From Mimachlamys varia (Eukaryota; Mollusca; Bivalvia; Pectinida; Pectinidae), in assembly GCA_947623455.1 (NCBI GenBank), contig OX392543.1, forward strand, positions 14,940,757-15,004,756: a stretch of DNA of 64,000 bases, read 5' to 3'. The position numbers and the translations under genes are program-made. Positions within the stretch are counted from its first letter, which is position 1, and every line of letters starts with the position of its first letter. This document shows positions 50,011 through 62,147 of this stretch, in pieces. The notes beneath the pieces are model-generated. The model was given only the letters and a program-made list of their open reading frames with translations, did no database searches and was not told where the DNA came from.

Positions 50011-50403
50011 TTCTAAGCTGTTTGTAGTGAGTGTGAACACAAACTCATTGCCAAGTAGACAGTTTCGTTTGGCCTTCAGGGCATTCAACCTATCTCCAGA
50101 CACCTTATCATTCACTCGATAAAATAATCTGCCGACGTTTGCTTTCCTCTGTTAAATATATGTTATGTATACCAAATCAAATCTTTAACTTATTCATCTA
50201 TAGCACTAATTACTTGTCAACTTATTTCAACTTCCCTTTCCATATTTTCTTCTCCGATTCTGCCCTTTGACAATCAATATAAATTATCGTTTCCTTGTAA
50301 ACATTTCCGTTCGGAACCCTAAGATGCCAGATGGTCCCGGATGATCAAAATGTTTAATCCGTGCTGATCCGGCGTCTCATTTGTGAATCTGTGAAAGGGC
50401 TTA

Positions 50404-50791
50404 AAGGCCCAATATACGTAACTTCAGGGAAATTTTCGTCATTCTGAAAAATTCTGAAAAAAAATCCAGTTGATAACCATGCATAAATAAGCCTAAAACG
50501 AAGTAAACCTGAGCGGTAACTAACAAGAAACTCTTAACAAAAAAATCCAAAGAATTGAAAATAATTCAGGTTGGGCCCACTTCAACAACAAACCGAATGT
50601 AGAAGACGGCTCGAAGTGGACGCGTGTTTACAAATAGCGTGTTTCAACTGCTGCTGTAACGGTAACCGCGAAAGAATTCATTTTGAATATTGTTGATATC
50701 AGTTAATCTTAGCTAAATCTATAAATATAATAAGTTTATTAGACTTGATTTTCGCTTCAAGTTTTACCGAAAGTTACGTATATTGGGCCTT
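50404..50791. mobile_element. MITE, same family as 16977-17351, opposite orientation
   Basis: 388 bp with matching ends (aaggcccaatatacgtaac / gttacgtatattgggcctt), TA on both sides. The interior is homologous to the 17-kb copy when inverted (ggcccacttcaacaaca, gacgcgtgtttacaaat). Confidence 0.77.
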
Positions 50792-50849
50792 TACGGAGCC
50801 CCGCTTGTAGTTTTAAATTAAAATCTGGAAAACGTTACAGACTTGGGTA

Positions 50850-51352
50850 CTTTCATGTTCATACATTTGTCCGTTGTTGCTTTTATGATAATTGGTGATA
50901 TTGGTGACGATTTGACTTCAAACGTTAAATTAATTGCTGATGATACCCTTCTGCTTCTACATAAGTTTAGAAATTCCCACCCTTTGGCCCCTAGCATCAC
51001 TGAAGAGTACTAAGAGGACGAAACAGCTTTTACTTAATTTAAAAGGTGCCGCACATGTGTGTGTTACGTCATCGTGTATGGTTTTATTGGGGGAAATAAG
51101 CAAGAATGTGCTGATATACCAAATGATGAATTAAAAATAATTTCAATTTGGGCTACAAAATGGGGAATATGTTTAATCCGGAAAAAAAGGAAACTTTTCT
51201 CGGGGCGGGCTTACTCTGAGGCACAGCATCTCAAATTATATTTAAATGAATCGCCTTTCATTAATGTTTCCAATCATACACATCTAGGTTTACTTGTCAA
51301 AATCAAGACTAATTTTTTAAACTACATCAACTTTATATACGAGAAAAATACG
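50850..51352 (+). pseudogene. Non-LTR retrotransposon reverse transcriptase fragment, interrupted
   Basis: Upstream of 50945 the frame encodes GDIGDDLTSNVKLIADDT, matching the D.....KL.ADDT catalytic block of LINE reverse transcriptases. After a ~128-bp hammerhead-element insertion, the frame from about 51075 reads ADIPNDELKIISIWATKWG and later HTHLGLLVK, matching the downstream W..KW and HLGL blocks of CR1/Jockey-like enzymes. The fragment is short and decayed; no endonuclease or 5' region is seen. Confidence 0.6.
50945..51072 (+). mobile_element. Truncated hammerhead element inserted in a LINE fragment
   Basis: It begins ccttctgcttctacataag, carries AGCAUCA CUGAAGAG (50993-51007) and GACGAAACAGCU, then jumps to the tail (ttacttaatttaaaaggtgc), losing the cleavage strand. 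It lies between two parts of a reverse transcriptase reading frame. Confidence 0.62.
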
Positions 51353-51830
51353 TAACACACACATGTGCTGCACCTTTTAAATTAAGTAATATATACAGTA
51401 TGCCGCAAAAATTAATTAAACTGTACCATACAGCTGTTTCGTCCTCCTAGGACTCTTGGGGTCAAAAGGTGGAAATCCAAAATTTCTAAACTAATGTAGA
51501 AGCAGAAGGGTCAAGTGCGTGAAAATTAAATAAGTTCTGTATAATTTCAAATCGTGTATAATATGGTGTAATATGTACCGTGCCACTACTCAAATGAGGT
51601 CAATTGTGGCTATGGAGGCTCGAGCAAGCTTCGGGGACTAAAATAAATCCACCAGCAGAGTATGCCACCTCCTATCATTAAAGATGACGTAACACACAAG
51701 TGCTGCACCTTTTAAATTTGAATTAAATTTGAATTAAATTGCACCATACAGCTATTTCGTCCTCCTAGGACTCTTAAGTGATGCTTGGGGCCAAAAGGTG
51801 GGAATCTTCTAAACTAATGTAGAAGTAATG
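51346..51830 (-). mobile_element. Tandem retrozyme-like element, both hammerheads decayed
   Basis: Two units lie head-to-tail with stem I sites at 51423 and 51741, spacing 318 nt. The first has lost the CUGANGA box by a short deletion (gactct joins tggggtc). The second has CUUAAGAG and GAAAU changes. The inter-motif segment (gtggctatggaggctc, ccaccagcagagtatgcca) matches the one at 24.4 kb, which confirms a shared monomer body. Confidence 0.7.
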
Positions 51831-52784
51831 TTAAACTGTAGATATCACATTTTTACGTCCATTCATTGGATATACAAATAGGATATGGCCAAACTGTATG
51901 CAGAGTCAATCCGACTACCAGCAAAACCCATTATTTAAATTCTTAGACGTGGTGCTAATCATGCTATTTCATATAGGGAATCTGGTCTTATAACGCTAAA
52001 CAGAAAACAATAACATTAAAATATTAGTCTTCACGAACAAATATAAGAACGCCCTGTATATTGGATTATCCAGCATTACATTCAACATAAATTGACAATT
52101 ATCATCTTCGTTACGTCACAATAGAATTGTTGATATTCCTTTCCCGAGAACACAGTTGTATATTCAATTTCGTTAACCCGTTGTTAGAATAAGGTGACCA
52201 GGTGGGGTGTTTTGCTGGGGGTCTAAGGCAGATCCGGAGTCGGACTATCGCAAGGAGGTTTGCATGCGATTACATTCAACACACACACACATCGCATTAA
52301 CCCTGAGGCTGTTCTTAAATGACCCTTGCTGTTTATAGGACATACAAACAAATTGAACAGAATTGAGGTGTCATAGCGTAGTTGTCCGTACAAATATGTA
52401 CGTCCGTTCGGCGTCAAGATTTTACTTTAAATAATTATGACTTCTTCTCAATAACCAAGAGGCCCAGAGTACTGATATTTGGTCAGTAGCATACTTGGAT
52501 GAAAGCTACTATGCAAATGAATGACATTGACCACTTTCAAGGTCACGAGGTCAAATGTCTTAAAATCTTAAAGCAATCTCTTTTAAGTAGGCGAAAGGCC
52601 CATATAATACTGATATTAACGTATGAAGCATGTTGCGATGAAGTGCTACCAAGTTCGTTCAGATGTATGACTTTGACCAATTTTCAATGTTGCTGGAGTC
52701 TAATGTCTTAAAATATGCCCAGCATACTGATATTGGTCATGCAGCATACATCCTGGCCCTTCTGGTTTTTTTCTACGTTGAATA

Positions 52785-52937
52785 GAAATTTTGGATTCCC
52801 ATCATTTGGTCCCTAACATCACTGACGAGTCCCAGAAGGCCGAAACAGCTGTATGGTGCAGTTTTATCCATTTTTCGGCATACTGTATCTATAACTTAAT
52901 GTACAAGGTGCAGCATTGGTGTATGTTATGTCATATT
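52785..52937 (+). mobile_element. Hammerhead-bearing element; ribozyme at 52816-52858
   Basis: On the plus strand: ACAUCA, CUGACGAG, UCC-CAGAA-GGC, CGAAA, CAGCUGUA, UGGUGC. The core is intact, stem I has a G-U pair and one end mismatch, and stem II one mismatch. It is followed by the family tail (ttcggcatactgtatctata, then aaggtgcagcat). Confidence 0.7.
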
Positions 52938-52939
52938 TG

Positions 52940-53620
52940 AGGAAGCGCAACCAAGTTCGTTCAAGTGAATAACGTTGACCCATTTTCAAGGCAACAGGGG
53001 TCAGTTGTCTCAAAATTTGCAAGCAACCTCTTCTCAATTACCAAAAGCAGGGGAGCAATGTATGCCCATTAGGCTTCTTTTTTTCAATTGTTCAATTGTT
53101 TACAATCAGTTACAGCGATTGCATGTTGTTTTATTGAGTGGCATTTCATTTACAACAAAGATTTTGATAACTATATATTTTGATATATACAATCAACTTC
53201 GAAAATAACGTAGTTGCGAACAACGAAATTCCGGTAACAACGAATTAACTTTCAAGTTTCGATTTTCACTCTTATATATTTTATGTATTTTTTTACTGAA
53301 ACAACAAAGTTTGAAATAGTGAATTAAGTGAAACAACGAAGTCTGAAATAGAGAATTAACTGAAACAACGAAGCGATTTTCCAGTCCCCATCCACAGGTC
53401 ACGGACCTAGACAGCATCTAATTCCATGATATGATACTGCATGATTTATTCAAATTAAGAACAAAAAGGTAGATATGATTTGTTCCGATCTTATTTTCAT
53501 ATATCTAGTGTCCATTGTTTGGAAAGACAAGGTGCTTCACATCAAACAGTTCACAGGATAAAATATGGCGGTGAACAGATAATGCAGAAAGATACAAAAT
53601 GATATGCCAGATACTACTGT
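52940..53620. other. No gene found
   Basis: Intergenic between the two C1q genes; no supported gene. Confidence 0.45.
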
Positions 53621-53625
53621 ACCAG

Positions 53626-54057
53626 TCACTGTAAAGTCAGTATTTTCGCACGTGGAATATTTTGCTTAGTCAGCCTCTAAACTGTTCGCGACGTTGAAAT
53701 TTTAGCCATCTTAGCCATGCTGTTTAACACTGTGTATTTATAATACTTTGATACACGGGCAGAGTTTGAGTTGTATTCAATATTTTCGCGTGTTTATATA
53801 TTCACGGAGACAAAGAATCAAGAGATGAGTTGAAAAGTAATGGAAAATAATGTACATATATATATATTTTCAAATTTTATTATCTAAAGTATGTCGGAGG
53901 TAAGAGAGAGAGCTTATATAGGTAAAGCCTGTTGCTCAATCCCAATGATGATTAATTTGATCAATAAAATATATTTGAAATAAAAACGGAGACTTAATGC
54001 CAGCGAAATAAGCGAAAATTTCCACATCGCGAACAATTTTACTTTTACAGTATAAAA
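53626..54057. mobile_element. MITE-like element with ACTGTAAA ends
   Basis: Left cactgtaaagtcagtatttt with cgcacgtgg; right ccacatcgcgaacaatttta then cttttacagt, inverted imperfectly. Related cgcgaaaat tracts lie at 28200-28420. Confidence 0.45.
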
Positions 54058-54059
54058 AA

Positions 54060-55640
54060 ACAATTCAGTGTTCACCTACTGCTTTCAGATTTAGGAAAGC
54101 AACTTGTTTTCATTGCATTAGAAAATAATATTTCTTGATTAAAAACAAACGAAAATTCCCGTTATCTCTTGAATAAAAATGGTATGCAATCGGGCAACAG
54201 AATTACATTCCGACAACATGTTGCCGGAAATCGATTCAAAGGTAGCATAATTGTCGCAAACAACTAGAGACAACTGCTTTATTTACATTCTACACTGTTT
54301 TCTTAGTGGAGAATATTTTATTGTTAAAAATGGAATATTTTCGTATTTCTAGTAGCAGTGTTTTTTTATATTAGTTCTCCACACTACTTGCGATGCATGT
54401 GACTGCCAAGTGATCGTAGGCCTAATTGACATAGCGCGGCACAATATCAATACCCTTAATGTATGAAACAAAATGTTATTCAACGTTTTGCTTCGAAAAG
54501 GGTGAAACACGACTTTTTCTATCATGTCTTTCATCCTGTTTATTTATATTAATGTCTCGTTAGCAAGGACGAAGTAAAACGATAGAACTTTGCGCATTTG
54601 GAAGATTTTTATAAATTCGATAAGTGCATCGATCATTTCAAATGTTAATTTTCCAATTTTACACTCAGGAAAAATCTGGGGAAAAAAACTTTTTCAAAAA
54701 CAAATTGAAGGCGAATTTAAATGGGGCCGTTATGTTTGATGGTGCTGGCCGACAATAACCAAGTGCAAAAATATCCCAGTATAGAGTATCTGCTGTCCGC
54801 CAGCTTCCTTGCATATTTTCTTTTCTTTTAAACTAGTTCCTGTTAGAATATCGAAATCAAAAATTGAAATAGCAATGACTGATAGTTATCAATATGTATT
54901 TAATATACATTTTTGTATGTTTATTACTGTAAAGAAATGACGATCAGAGGCTTTGCCTGTTGTCTAATCAATTGAACAATGAATATCTTAAATGAACAAG
55001 GTAAAACTTAGATGAACAGTTTGGATATATAGAATAATTTATGCTTCTGGCTCCTCGAACAGTTTGAAAAAAAACCCTGCCTTTTATTTATTCCCGTTTA
55101 AATATTTTCTGTAGCAGTTTTAAAGCTGTCTCCTAGATACTGGAGAACATCAATGAGACAATAAATCGGTAGTTTAATGTACAAAATAGAAATAACATAT
55201 GCCTACCTAAACTTAACTACACTTTACCATGTAGGAAACGGGAGGTATACCGATTTGTTATGGTCTTAAGTATTAAGGAGGATTATTGTTAACTCATTCA
55301 CCCCTTAAGACAATGTGAACTCTTCCAATTCAACGGTAAGAATATTTCATTATGCCATTTTGGGAGTAAATAAGCTATCACAATATCTAAAGGGAGGCAA
55401 CACTTACAATTTTGTTTTGAAAAAGAAAGTCACATCAACATAATGACAATGTTTATATCAAATTTCGATACATTATCAATTTCATTATCGTTATGCATGT
55501 TAGAAATCAACTATCTTTATCAACATGTGCTTGTGATGCTTGCTGTAGTGATTTCAGCACATATTCCAGGTAAGGCTTGAAGTTGGGACCAATGGCTAGC
55601 GCTATATCCCCAAACACACATACAATCTGGGGCTTCACAG
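54060..55640. other. No gene found
   Basis: Intergenic between the two C1q genes; AT-rich with no recognised element. Confidence 0.45.
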
Positions 55641-55649
55641 AACGGTCAT

Positions 55650-55967
55650 CATCGTAAACCCACAGTTAACTTCTCTGTCACTTGCATACCGTGGGTTAAA
55701 ATAGATGAATACCCTCGTTTAATTTGTAGCACCGCCTGTCAACGAAACCTGTCTGTGTCATAATGGTGTCTAAAATATAAGTCCTACTATGTGGAGATTG
55801 ACATCGGCGTCATGCCAACAGAAATATACAGATATATAAAGGTAAAATGATCTAACAGAGTGTCACGAGAAACGATTATTCTGATTGGTCGGTAAACGAA
55901 GATTTACATCTATTTCAGCCCACGGTATGCAAGCGTCAGAGAAGTGTAGCATGGGTTTCCGACGATG
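55650..55967. mobile_element. Foldback MITE with ~60-bp arms
   Basis: The left arm (catcgtaaacccacagttaa ... cttgcataccgtgggttaaa) is the complement of the right arm ending agtgtagcatgggtttccga then cgatg. The interior is non-coding. Confidence 0.7.
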
Positions 55968-57312
55968 CAGAACGGTGGATAGTGGAATTCTGACAATACC
56001 AACGGTATAATCTTTTATGGAATGGTGCATTGTATCAATTGCAAAGGTACATATTTTTGAAGTTATCTTATTTTAGCGTTTTTTATATTGAAAGCATTCA
56101 ACGTATTTACGATTGCGCTGATTGCAATTTCCGTACATTCCTTTCTACAGCATGTATCTTTGAGTGTGTCAATCTATCATTACTCTTAACAATTTAAATT
56201 CGCCTATGCGTTTAATTTTGAGTGTGCAAACATAACTACGTTTACGTATTTTTTTCTGATTTTTTCAACGAAAAATGAAAATGTTATATTAGGTAAAAAT
56301 TATGTTTTAAAACCGTATTAAAATACCCAATCTTGCACGCGTGGTCTGGTTAATGTAGTGACAATGTTGTGGGGTCATTTTAGCTGACCTCTCAATTACG
56401 CATATGTCGTGACCCAGAACGAGGCCACTCGCTTGTAACGTCATTGTAGGCCGTGATAATCAAGTCATCGCCAAATCGTGTTGTGATAGTTACTTACTTT
56501 TACATTAAATATGTACAATATAGTTTTTTAAAACGAAAGTCCAGGCATACTTATAGCTTGTTTTGGTTGAAATGGTGTTTTGTGGGGATCTTGAAGGCTA
56601 ATTTCGTTCGTCATCCCGAAGTATATATCGTAGTCAAGAGATCGACACATTACAAATCACGGGTGTGCCATTCACAGGGGAATAGCATTTATTTACCGTG
56701 ACCTTGTAATATTATTCCGTAAAAAGACATGATACATATCATCATACATAATGTGAATTCCATATACATTATGTAATATATAATGTAATGTAATGTATAT
56801 TTATGGGGTTCTCATTCCGTTTGTTGGTATTAAACCGAATACATTTAGAATTTACAAGAGAATTTTTATATAGTTAGATATAGTATTTCCCGTTTTTTGT
56901 TGTTGTTTATTTTTGGAGTCGGAGTAACATATGCGTGTTGAAAATGATTTCTGTGCATAAGTCACTTTCCCTGGTATGTTTATATGTCCGTCTGTAGCTC
57001 GATACACATGTCTAAGATATGAAGATCAACTCCAATACCAAGTACATCACTATCTGTATCTTGCATGCTGAATGTTGCCAAAATACATTTTTACTAAATT
57101 TCCCAATCTTAGTCCCTACCCTTCAAGCCCCAGGCGGTTCAGACACATCGTGTTTTACAATTGAATCTCATTCAACCGAGGAAGTTTATACTATCAAGAC
57201 AGCTTTATGTTATTTTTTCATATGAATAATGATCTTTCGCTATTAGGCCAAGCCCCTCAGGCCCAACGAGGATCAAACCAACTAGACAAATTCGATTCCC
57301 ATACCCAAACAC

Positions 57313-57550
57313 GATGTAACATACACATGTGCTGCACCTTTAAAAGGAATTAAACTGCACCAAAGAGCTGTTTCGTCCTCCTGGGACTACTCAGTGATGC
57401 TAGGGCCAAAAGGTGGGAATCCAAAAGTTCTAAACTAATGTAGAAGCAGAAGGGTCAGGTGAGTAAAACTCCTTTAATTTATGAATTTAGAAGTAAAATT
57501 AAACAAATTTCAAATTGTGTACTACGAATATGTATATATTAGGTACCGTC
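57313..57550 (-). mobile_element. Degenerate hammerhead element in the 3' flank of gene 2
   Basis: The ribozyme region 57357-57402 reads GCAUCA CUGAGUAG, UCCCAGGAGGA, CGAAA, CAGCUCUUUGGUGC on the minus strand. The GA box and cleavage triplet are changed. The corresponding flank of gene 1 lacks it and has a different insertion (34.4-35.0 kb). Confidence 0.6.
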
Positions 57551-57659
57551 CATAGAGGTTTCATACCATTGTTATATTATAAGGACCGTCACAATTGTCG
57601 GAACAAATCAACCAAACAGAATAAAGCAAATAGGTAAATGATTACAAAATATTTATCAC

Positions 57660-57665
57660 TTTATT
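57660..57665 (-). terminator. Polyadenylation signal of gene 2
   Basis: AATAAA on the minus strand, 25 nt past the stop codon, in the same position as in gene 1. Confidence 0.55.
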
Positions 57666-57689
57666 ATGTAAATCTGACAATAAAAACCC

Positions 57690-58114
57690 TCAACCGACGA
57701 TTGGCGTTGACTGGTCCACTGGTGACAGAAGATATCCAGAAAAGCTGCAGTACACCTCACTTTGCGTTCCATAAAGTACGGATGCACTCTGGACCTGAAG
57801 GAAGACCTCGTCACCGCTCTGAAGATTGAGCGTGGCCGCGTTACTTCCGGCGGCGTAAGATCGCGCGTCGTAGGCGTAAGCGGAAACTATATACTGGAAG
57901 TTATGGTAGAGCTCGAGGTAAAGTTCCTCACCGGTCTCGGACAGCCCGTGGAAGTGGAATACGTAGACACCGGGAACCTTGGCTGTGAATATCCCCGTGC
58001 GCATGTCAAACTCGTTGCCTAGGTTGGTGAAAAGCTGATCAAAGACGACCTTTGAGCGAGCGGACATGTTAACATTGTGTGTTAAGCCCACCGAAAAAGC
58101 GACTTCGCTAAATC
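57690..58114 (-). CDS. Gene 2 exon 6: whole C1q domain 3 and stop
   Basis: 425 nt after the acceptor tttgttttatag. It begins GFSEVAFSVGLTHNVN and carries VPGVYVFHFHGLSETGEELYL, SAYAYDARSYAAGSNAATL and EVYCSFSGYLLSP, ending SPIVG and a stop at 57690-57692. A TTTATT (AATAAA on the minus strand) lies at 57660-57665. Confidence 0.92.
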
Positions 58115-58991
58115 CTATAAAACAAAAATATAATGTGTCAACAAAATCGTAACTGGAATCAAAATTAACTAAGACAAAATGTGAACATAGTAACAATAAG
58201 CATAATGACACCACAGAAAAAAGGCACGACAGAAAAAAACATCTGCTCCAGGAGGATCAAGTTAAGCGTCCCCGAACAGAACAGTCAACTATAGGATGGT
58301 ATGAAAACGGATTTTTACAGAGACACCAACAAAAAGAAATCGTTGAACTCTTAGAGTAGGCAATGATTTCACGTGCTGCACTGGGGGAGTGGTAGGCAGC
58401 AGTGTAGGGCAGCATTGAGGGGAGACAAAAAAGTGAATACAACATCCAATTACGTTGAGTTAGGGTTAGGGTTAGATCCTGAATTAATCGCTTCTATCGG
58501 CAATAGTGGGTGGCAGCACAACAAAGAAACTGATACAATATTCGTCTATGTAGAGGCCTAAGTTAGCCACTTCTAAATTAGCAAAACTAAAGTTAACATT
58601 CTCCATTCTTGCGCATTTCACACAATAAAATTTACTTATAAAGAAAGGTATCTTTGCAACATCCAGATATTTAAGAAAAATAATTGCTTTGGTGTTGTAA
58701 TTTTGTACGCAAATCACTCATGAAATAAAAATTTTGCAATGAGCGATGTTTGTTCCGGGATATACATCGCAATAAATTATAACCATATTTATCACATAAC
58801 TGGCCCGTTCAGTCATGTCATACGGCCATGTCATAAAAATGGTATTACACACGTGTAATAACACTATTGTGACGTCATATGATTGTCTCAGTAGTGAAAA
58901 TCGTACTGTCACAGAAGAAATTTGCCTTTCTTAAAGAAAATTAATATGAGATTTTTTATGTATTTTCTCATAAATATAAGTTATGGGGTAA

Positions 58992-59152
58992 ATAGAATCT
59001 TACACTCGTGTCAATGCAATATGGAATTTATTAAACTCGTTAAATAATTTAATATGTCACTCGCCTAAAGCCTCGTGACAAATAAAATTATCTTACTCGT
59101 TTAAAAAATTCCATATAACATCGACACTCGTGTAAGATCCTCTATATAAGTA
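58992..59152. mobile_element. Foldback element with ~50-bp arms
   Basis: Left arm tagaatcttacactcgtgtc then aatgcaatatggaattt; right arm is the complement ending cgacactcgtgtaagatcct. It lies downstream of gene 2 exon 5; the matching gene 1 region (36.4-36.6 kb) has no such insert. Confidence 0.7.
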
Positions 59153-59961
59153 GACTTATCTATATTAGCTCAGCTTCCTACTTGATAAACTTTAATCACA
59201 CTATAGACATCCCATACACAATTAAATTCAAACGAAATTAAAAAAAAAATTAAAATGTGTGTTAAAAAATGTCATTTTGTTAAACAACGAGCACGCGACA
59301 AGACGCTATTCCAACTTTTTCAAAACAAATCATAAGATGCAAAAGAATATAAAAGACAGATAAACCATACATAAGTATTTAACTGTGTTTTGTGGATGAC
59401 GATTAGCTGCTTTCAGAGATCGGTCATTATTTTTTTCACACCGTCTTATTTCTCTCTCATCAAAATTTTGTCTGACCAAGTTTGCTAACAATCGACAAAA
59501 CATACCAAAACGTGTCATTTCCCTAAAGGAACTAATGCCACCTTTACCCCTACCAATGCGAGAGGAAAACTGACATAGGCATGACTAAAAGTGTTATTTT
59601 TCTACATGAACACTAGTAAATATGTCCGGCTCCCCAAAGGAGGAGGGATAGCCAGGGTCTTTATATACATGCAGAGAAATTCATTATGTAACATGTGAGT
59701 CTGGAAAAGACGATTTTGAAATATTGGTTCATTTCCCATACTGGGGTTTCGACCTTGGGGAAGGGGCAGGAATCTCAATTTGACACTTGGACACCACCTT
59801 CCTTCAAGGATGATTCTCATCAAGAAAAAATAATTTCCTGACAAATGACAAGATATACCAAAAAGTTTGATGTTACAATATATCCTATGACCCCCCAGCC
59901 AAAAAGAGAAAGGGTGGCTTGAGGTGATGACATTTTTAATTTAAATAATGCAAATCTATGT

Positions 59962-60037
59962 CATCGTGGAAAATCCACGGTACACTTCTCGTACGTTTGC
60001 ATACGTCAGAGAAGTGTACCGTGGGTTCCCCACGATG
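59962..60037. repeat. 76-bp palindrome sharing the arms of the 55.65-kb MITE
   Basis: catcgtggaaaatccacggt ... pairs with ...accgtgggttccccacgatg around gtacgtttgcatac. Arm sequence (acacttctc / gagaagtgt) matches the MITE at 55650-55967, so it looks like a solo hairpin of that family. Confidence 0.7.
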
Positions 60038-60435
60038 CATCCATGTAGGTAATTTCTTTTTATCTCTGAGGTTTAAGAAGATTGTTTTTGAAATTTCGGA
60101 TATTATTCCCTTCGACCCCTCCATAAGGATAAGGGTAAGGACAAGATTTTTTTGGAATATTGTTAAACTTCCACTTCCCCGCCCTGAGACCTAAGATTGA
60201 AGTAGAAATTTCAATTTTACAACTTGAAAGTCTCATCTACATATGCTGCATAGGCTGATTCTGACCAAGTTTGAAAGGATTCCTTCACTGGTTCTTGAGA
60301 AGAAGTCGCAAACGTAACAAGTTTACGTACGACAGCGAATGATATGCGATCCAGTAACCTAAAACTTATAGATACCATTTAAGGTATAAATGTATCAACA
60401 TAACTCTTCGAACTCATCAACATGTATGACATTAC

Positions 60436-60679
60436 CAGGTTGATCGTCGCCACCCGCAGGGACCGTCAATGACAAGAGCGCTCCAGAGAAAGTGCAGTAC
60501 ACCTGTGATGAGTCGCCAAAAAGTTCCACGTCGTATTGAGGATTTGCCTTAATGGTAACAGCATCGTTTTGGTTAAGATGCAGAATGACGCTATTTCCAG
60601 CATCTCCAAATTCGTTAGTTGTATACGCATATGCAGATAGTACATAGTCGCTATTCTTGAACAGTTCGAGATACACCTC
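60436..60679 (-). CDS. Gene 2 exon 5: C-terminal half of C1q domain 2
   Basis: 244 nt, open, starting EVYLELFKNSDYV and ending at a GTAATG donor after DDQPG. It contains DAGNSVILHLNQND and VYCTFSGALLSL. Reading through the donor would stop shortly after, near 60395. Confidence 0.87.
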
Positions 60680-61157
60680 CTGTAAAAGGAAAACATTATT
60701 TTCAGAAAGTGAAAATAAATCTATTCTTGGGACGAAATATCTAAATGTTATCTCTAATTGTTTTGTATTTTCATTCATAGGATGCATTTTCTCAAATTGT
60801 CGACTTTTGCCAGCACCGATGGTCTGATGAAAGACATAACAAAATGTTTGCAAATAAATTTCATGTTGTTTCAAATACGACAAGAAGGACAAATTAGACT
60901 ATTTGTGTTATGTATGATATAAAAGTACAATTTCAGAGAGCTTGTTCGGTTTGGGCTGTCCCAATCACATTCCATCGGGATGGAAATCAGTCAGAGGTTT
61001 ATTGATTAATACATTACGTAATATAACATATATTCCGCTCTTAACAAATCAGGATAACATAAGCCTATACATTATTACGGTTTATAATTAGATAACTGAC
61101 GCGCTATTTAACTATATATTTTTACTTGTATCATCTAATTGTGATGTACGATGCTTA

Positions 61158-61503
61158 AAGGCCCTATATACGTTACTGTCGGCAAAATAACCAAATAATT
61201 TATCATATTTATAGATTTAGTAAAGATTAACAGATGTCAGCAATATTCGAAAAAAAATTCTTACGCGGTTACCGCTACAGCAGCAGTTGCAAATCGGTAT
61301 TTGTAAACACGCGTCCATTTTGAACTGTCTTCTAGCATCGTTTTGTTGTTGAAGTGGGCCCCACCTGAATTATTTTCAGTTCTTTGAATTTTTCCGCCAA
61401 GAGTTTGTTGTTAGTTACCGCTCAGGTTTACTTCGTTTTAGGCTTATTTTTGCATGGTCATCGACTGAGTTTTTTTCAGAATTTTTCGGAATCACGAAAA
61501 ATT
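61158..61503. mobile_element. MITE, same family, right end truncated
   Basis: It starts aaggccctatatacgttact after TA and shares the interior (aaacacgcgtccattttgaa, ttgaagtgggcc), but stops near tcacgaaaaatt without the right inverted end. It lies in gene 2 intron 4. Confidence 0.7.
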
Positions 61504-61834
61504 TGTTGTTGATAAACAAAATTGGCCTGACACAACTATATATCAAACAGGGTTAAGTGTTGACTATAACAGTGTTATCTTGCTTTGAATATTCTAGACC
61601 GAAGAAGAGTATTTTGTTTTCAACTTGACATTCAGTAGTTCCATAGGTGTTTATTTGCAAAAGTGTTATACTTTGTGTTCAGGTTGAATCAAAATGACAG
61701 GTGTGGCCAATGTTATACTTTTCATCATAAATTTCAAATGGATACGCTCCATATACCTCTAAAATTGTGTATTGCCATTACGTTTAATAATCCTGTTTTG
61801 TTGATAAGATGTTAAGATTATGGAGGTGTTTATT

Positions 61835-62147
61835 TGAACTTGCCTTAACAGCCAAAGCCAGGTCGTGTAAATGGAGGATGAAGGGGCCATCATCAGGAAC
61901 TTACCTTATCGGCTAAAACCAGGGCGTGTAAATGGAAGATGTAATAGCCATCATCAGCAACTTGTCTTATCGGCTAAAGCCACCTCGTGTAAATGGAAGA
62001 TGTAATAGCCATCATCAGCAACTTACCTTATCGGCTAAAGCAAGGCGTGTAAATGGCAGATGTATTAGCCATCATCAGCAACTTACCTTATCGGCTAAAG
62101 CCAGGGCGTGTAAATGGCAGATGTAATAGCCATAATCAGCAACTTAC
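61835..62147 (-). repeat. Intronic tandem array of exon-4 end plus splice donor (gene 2)
   Basis: About five intronic copies of the same ~61-bp unit follow gene 2 exon 4. The donor complement CTTAC is intact near 62082, 62021 and 61900, and changed near 61961 (cttgtc) and 61839 (cttgcc). Copy number and internal variants differ from gene 1, although the unit and its boundary are the same. Confidence 0.87.

Noticed and set aside
58455..58480. gttagggttagggttag, a telomere-like repeat
   Set aside because: Only about two and a half units; too short to call an interstitial telomere, likely chance.
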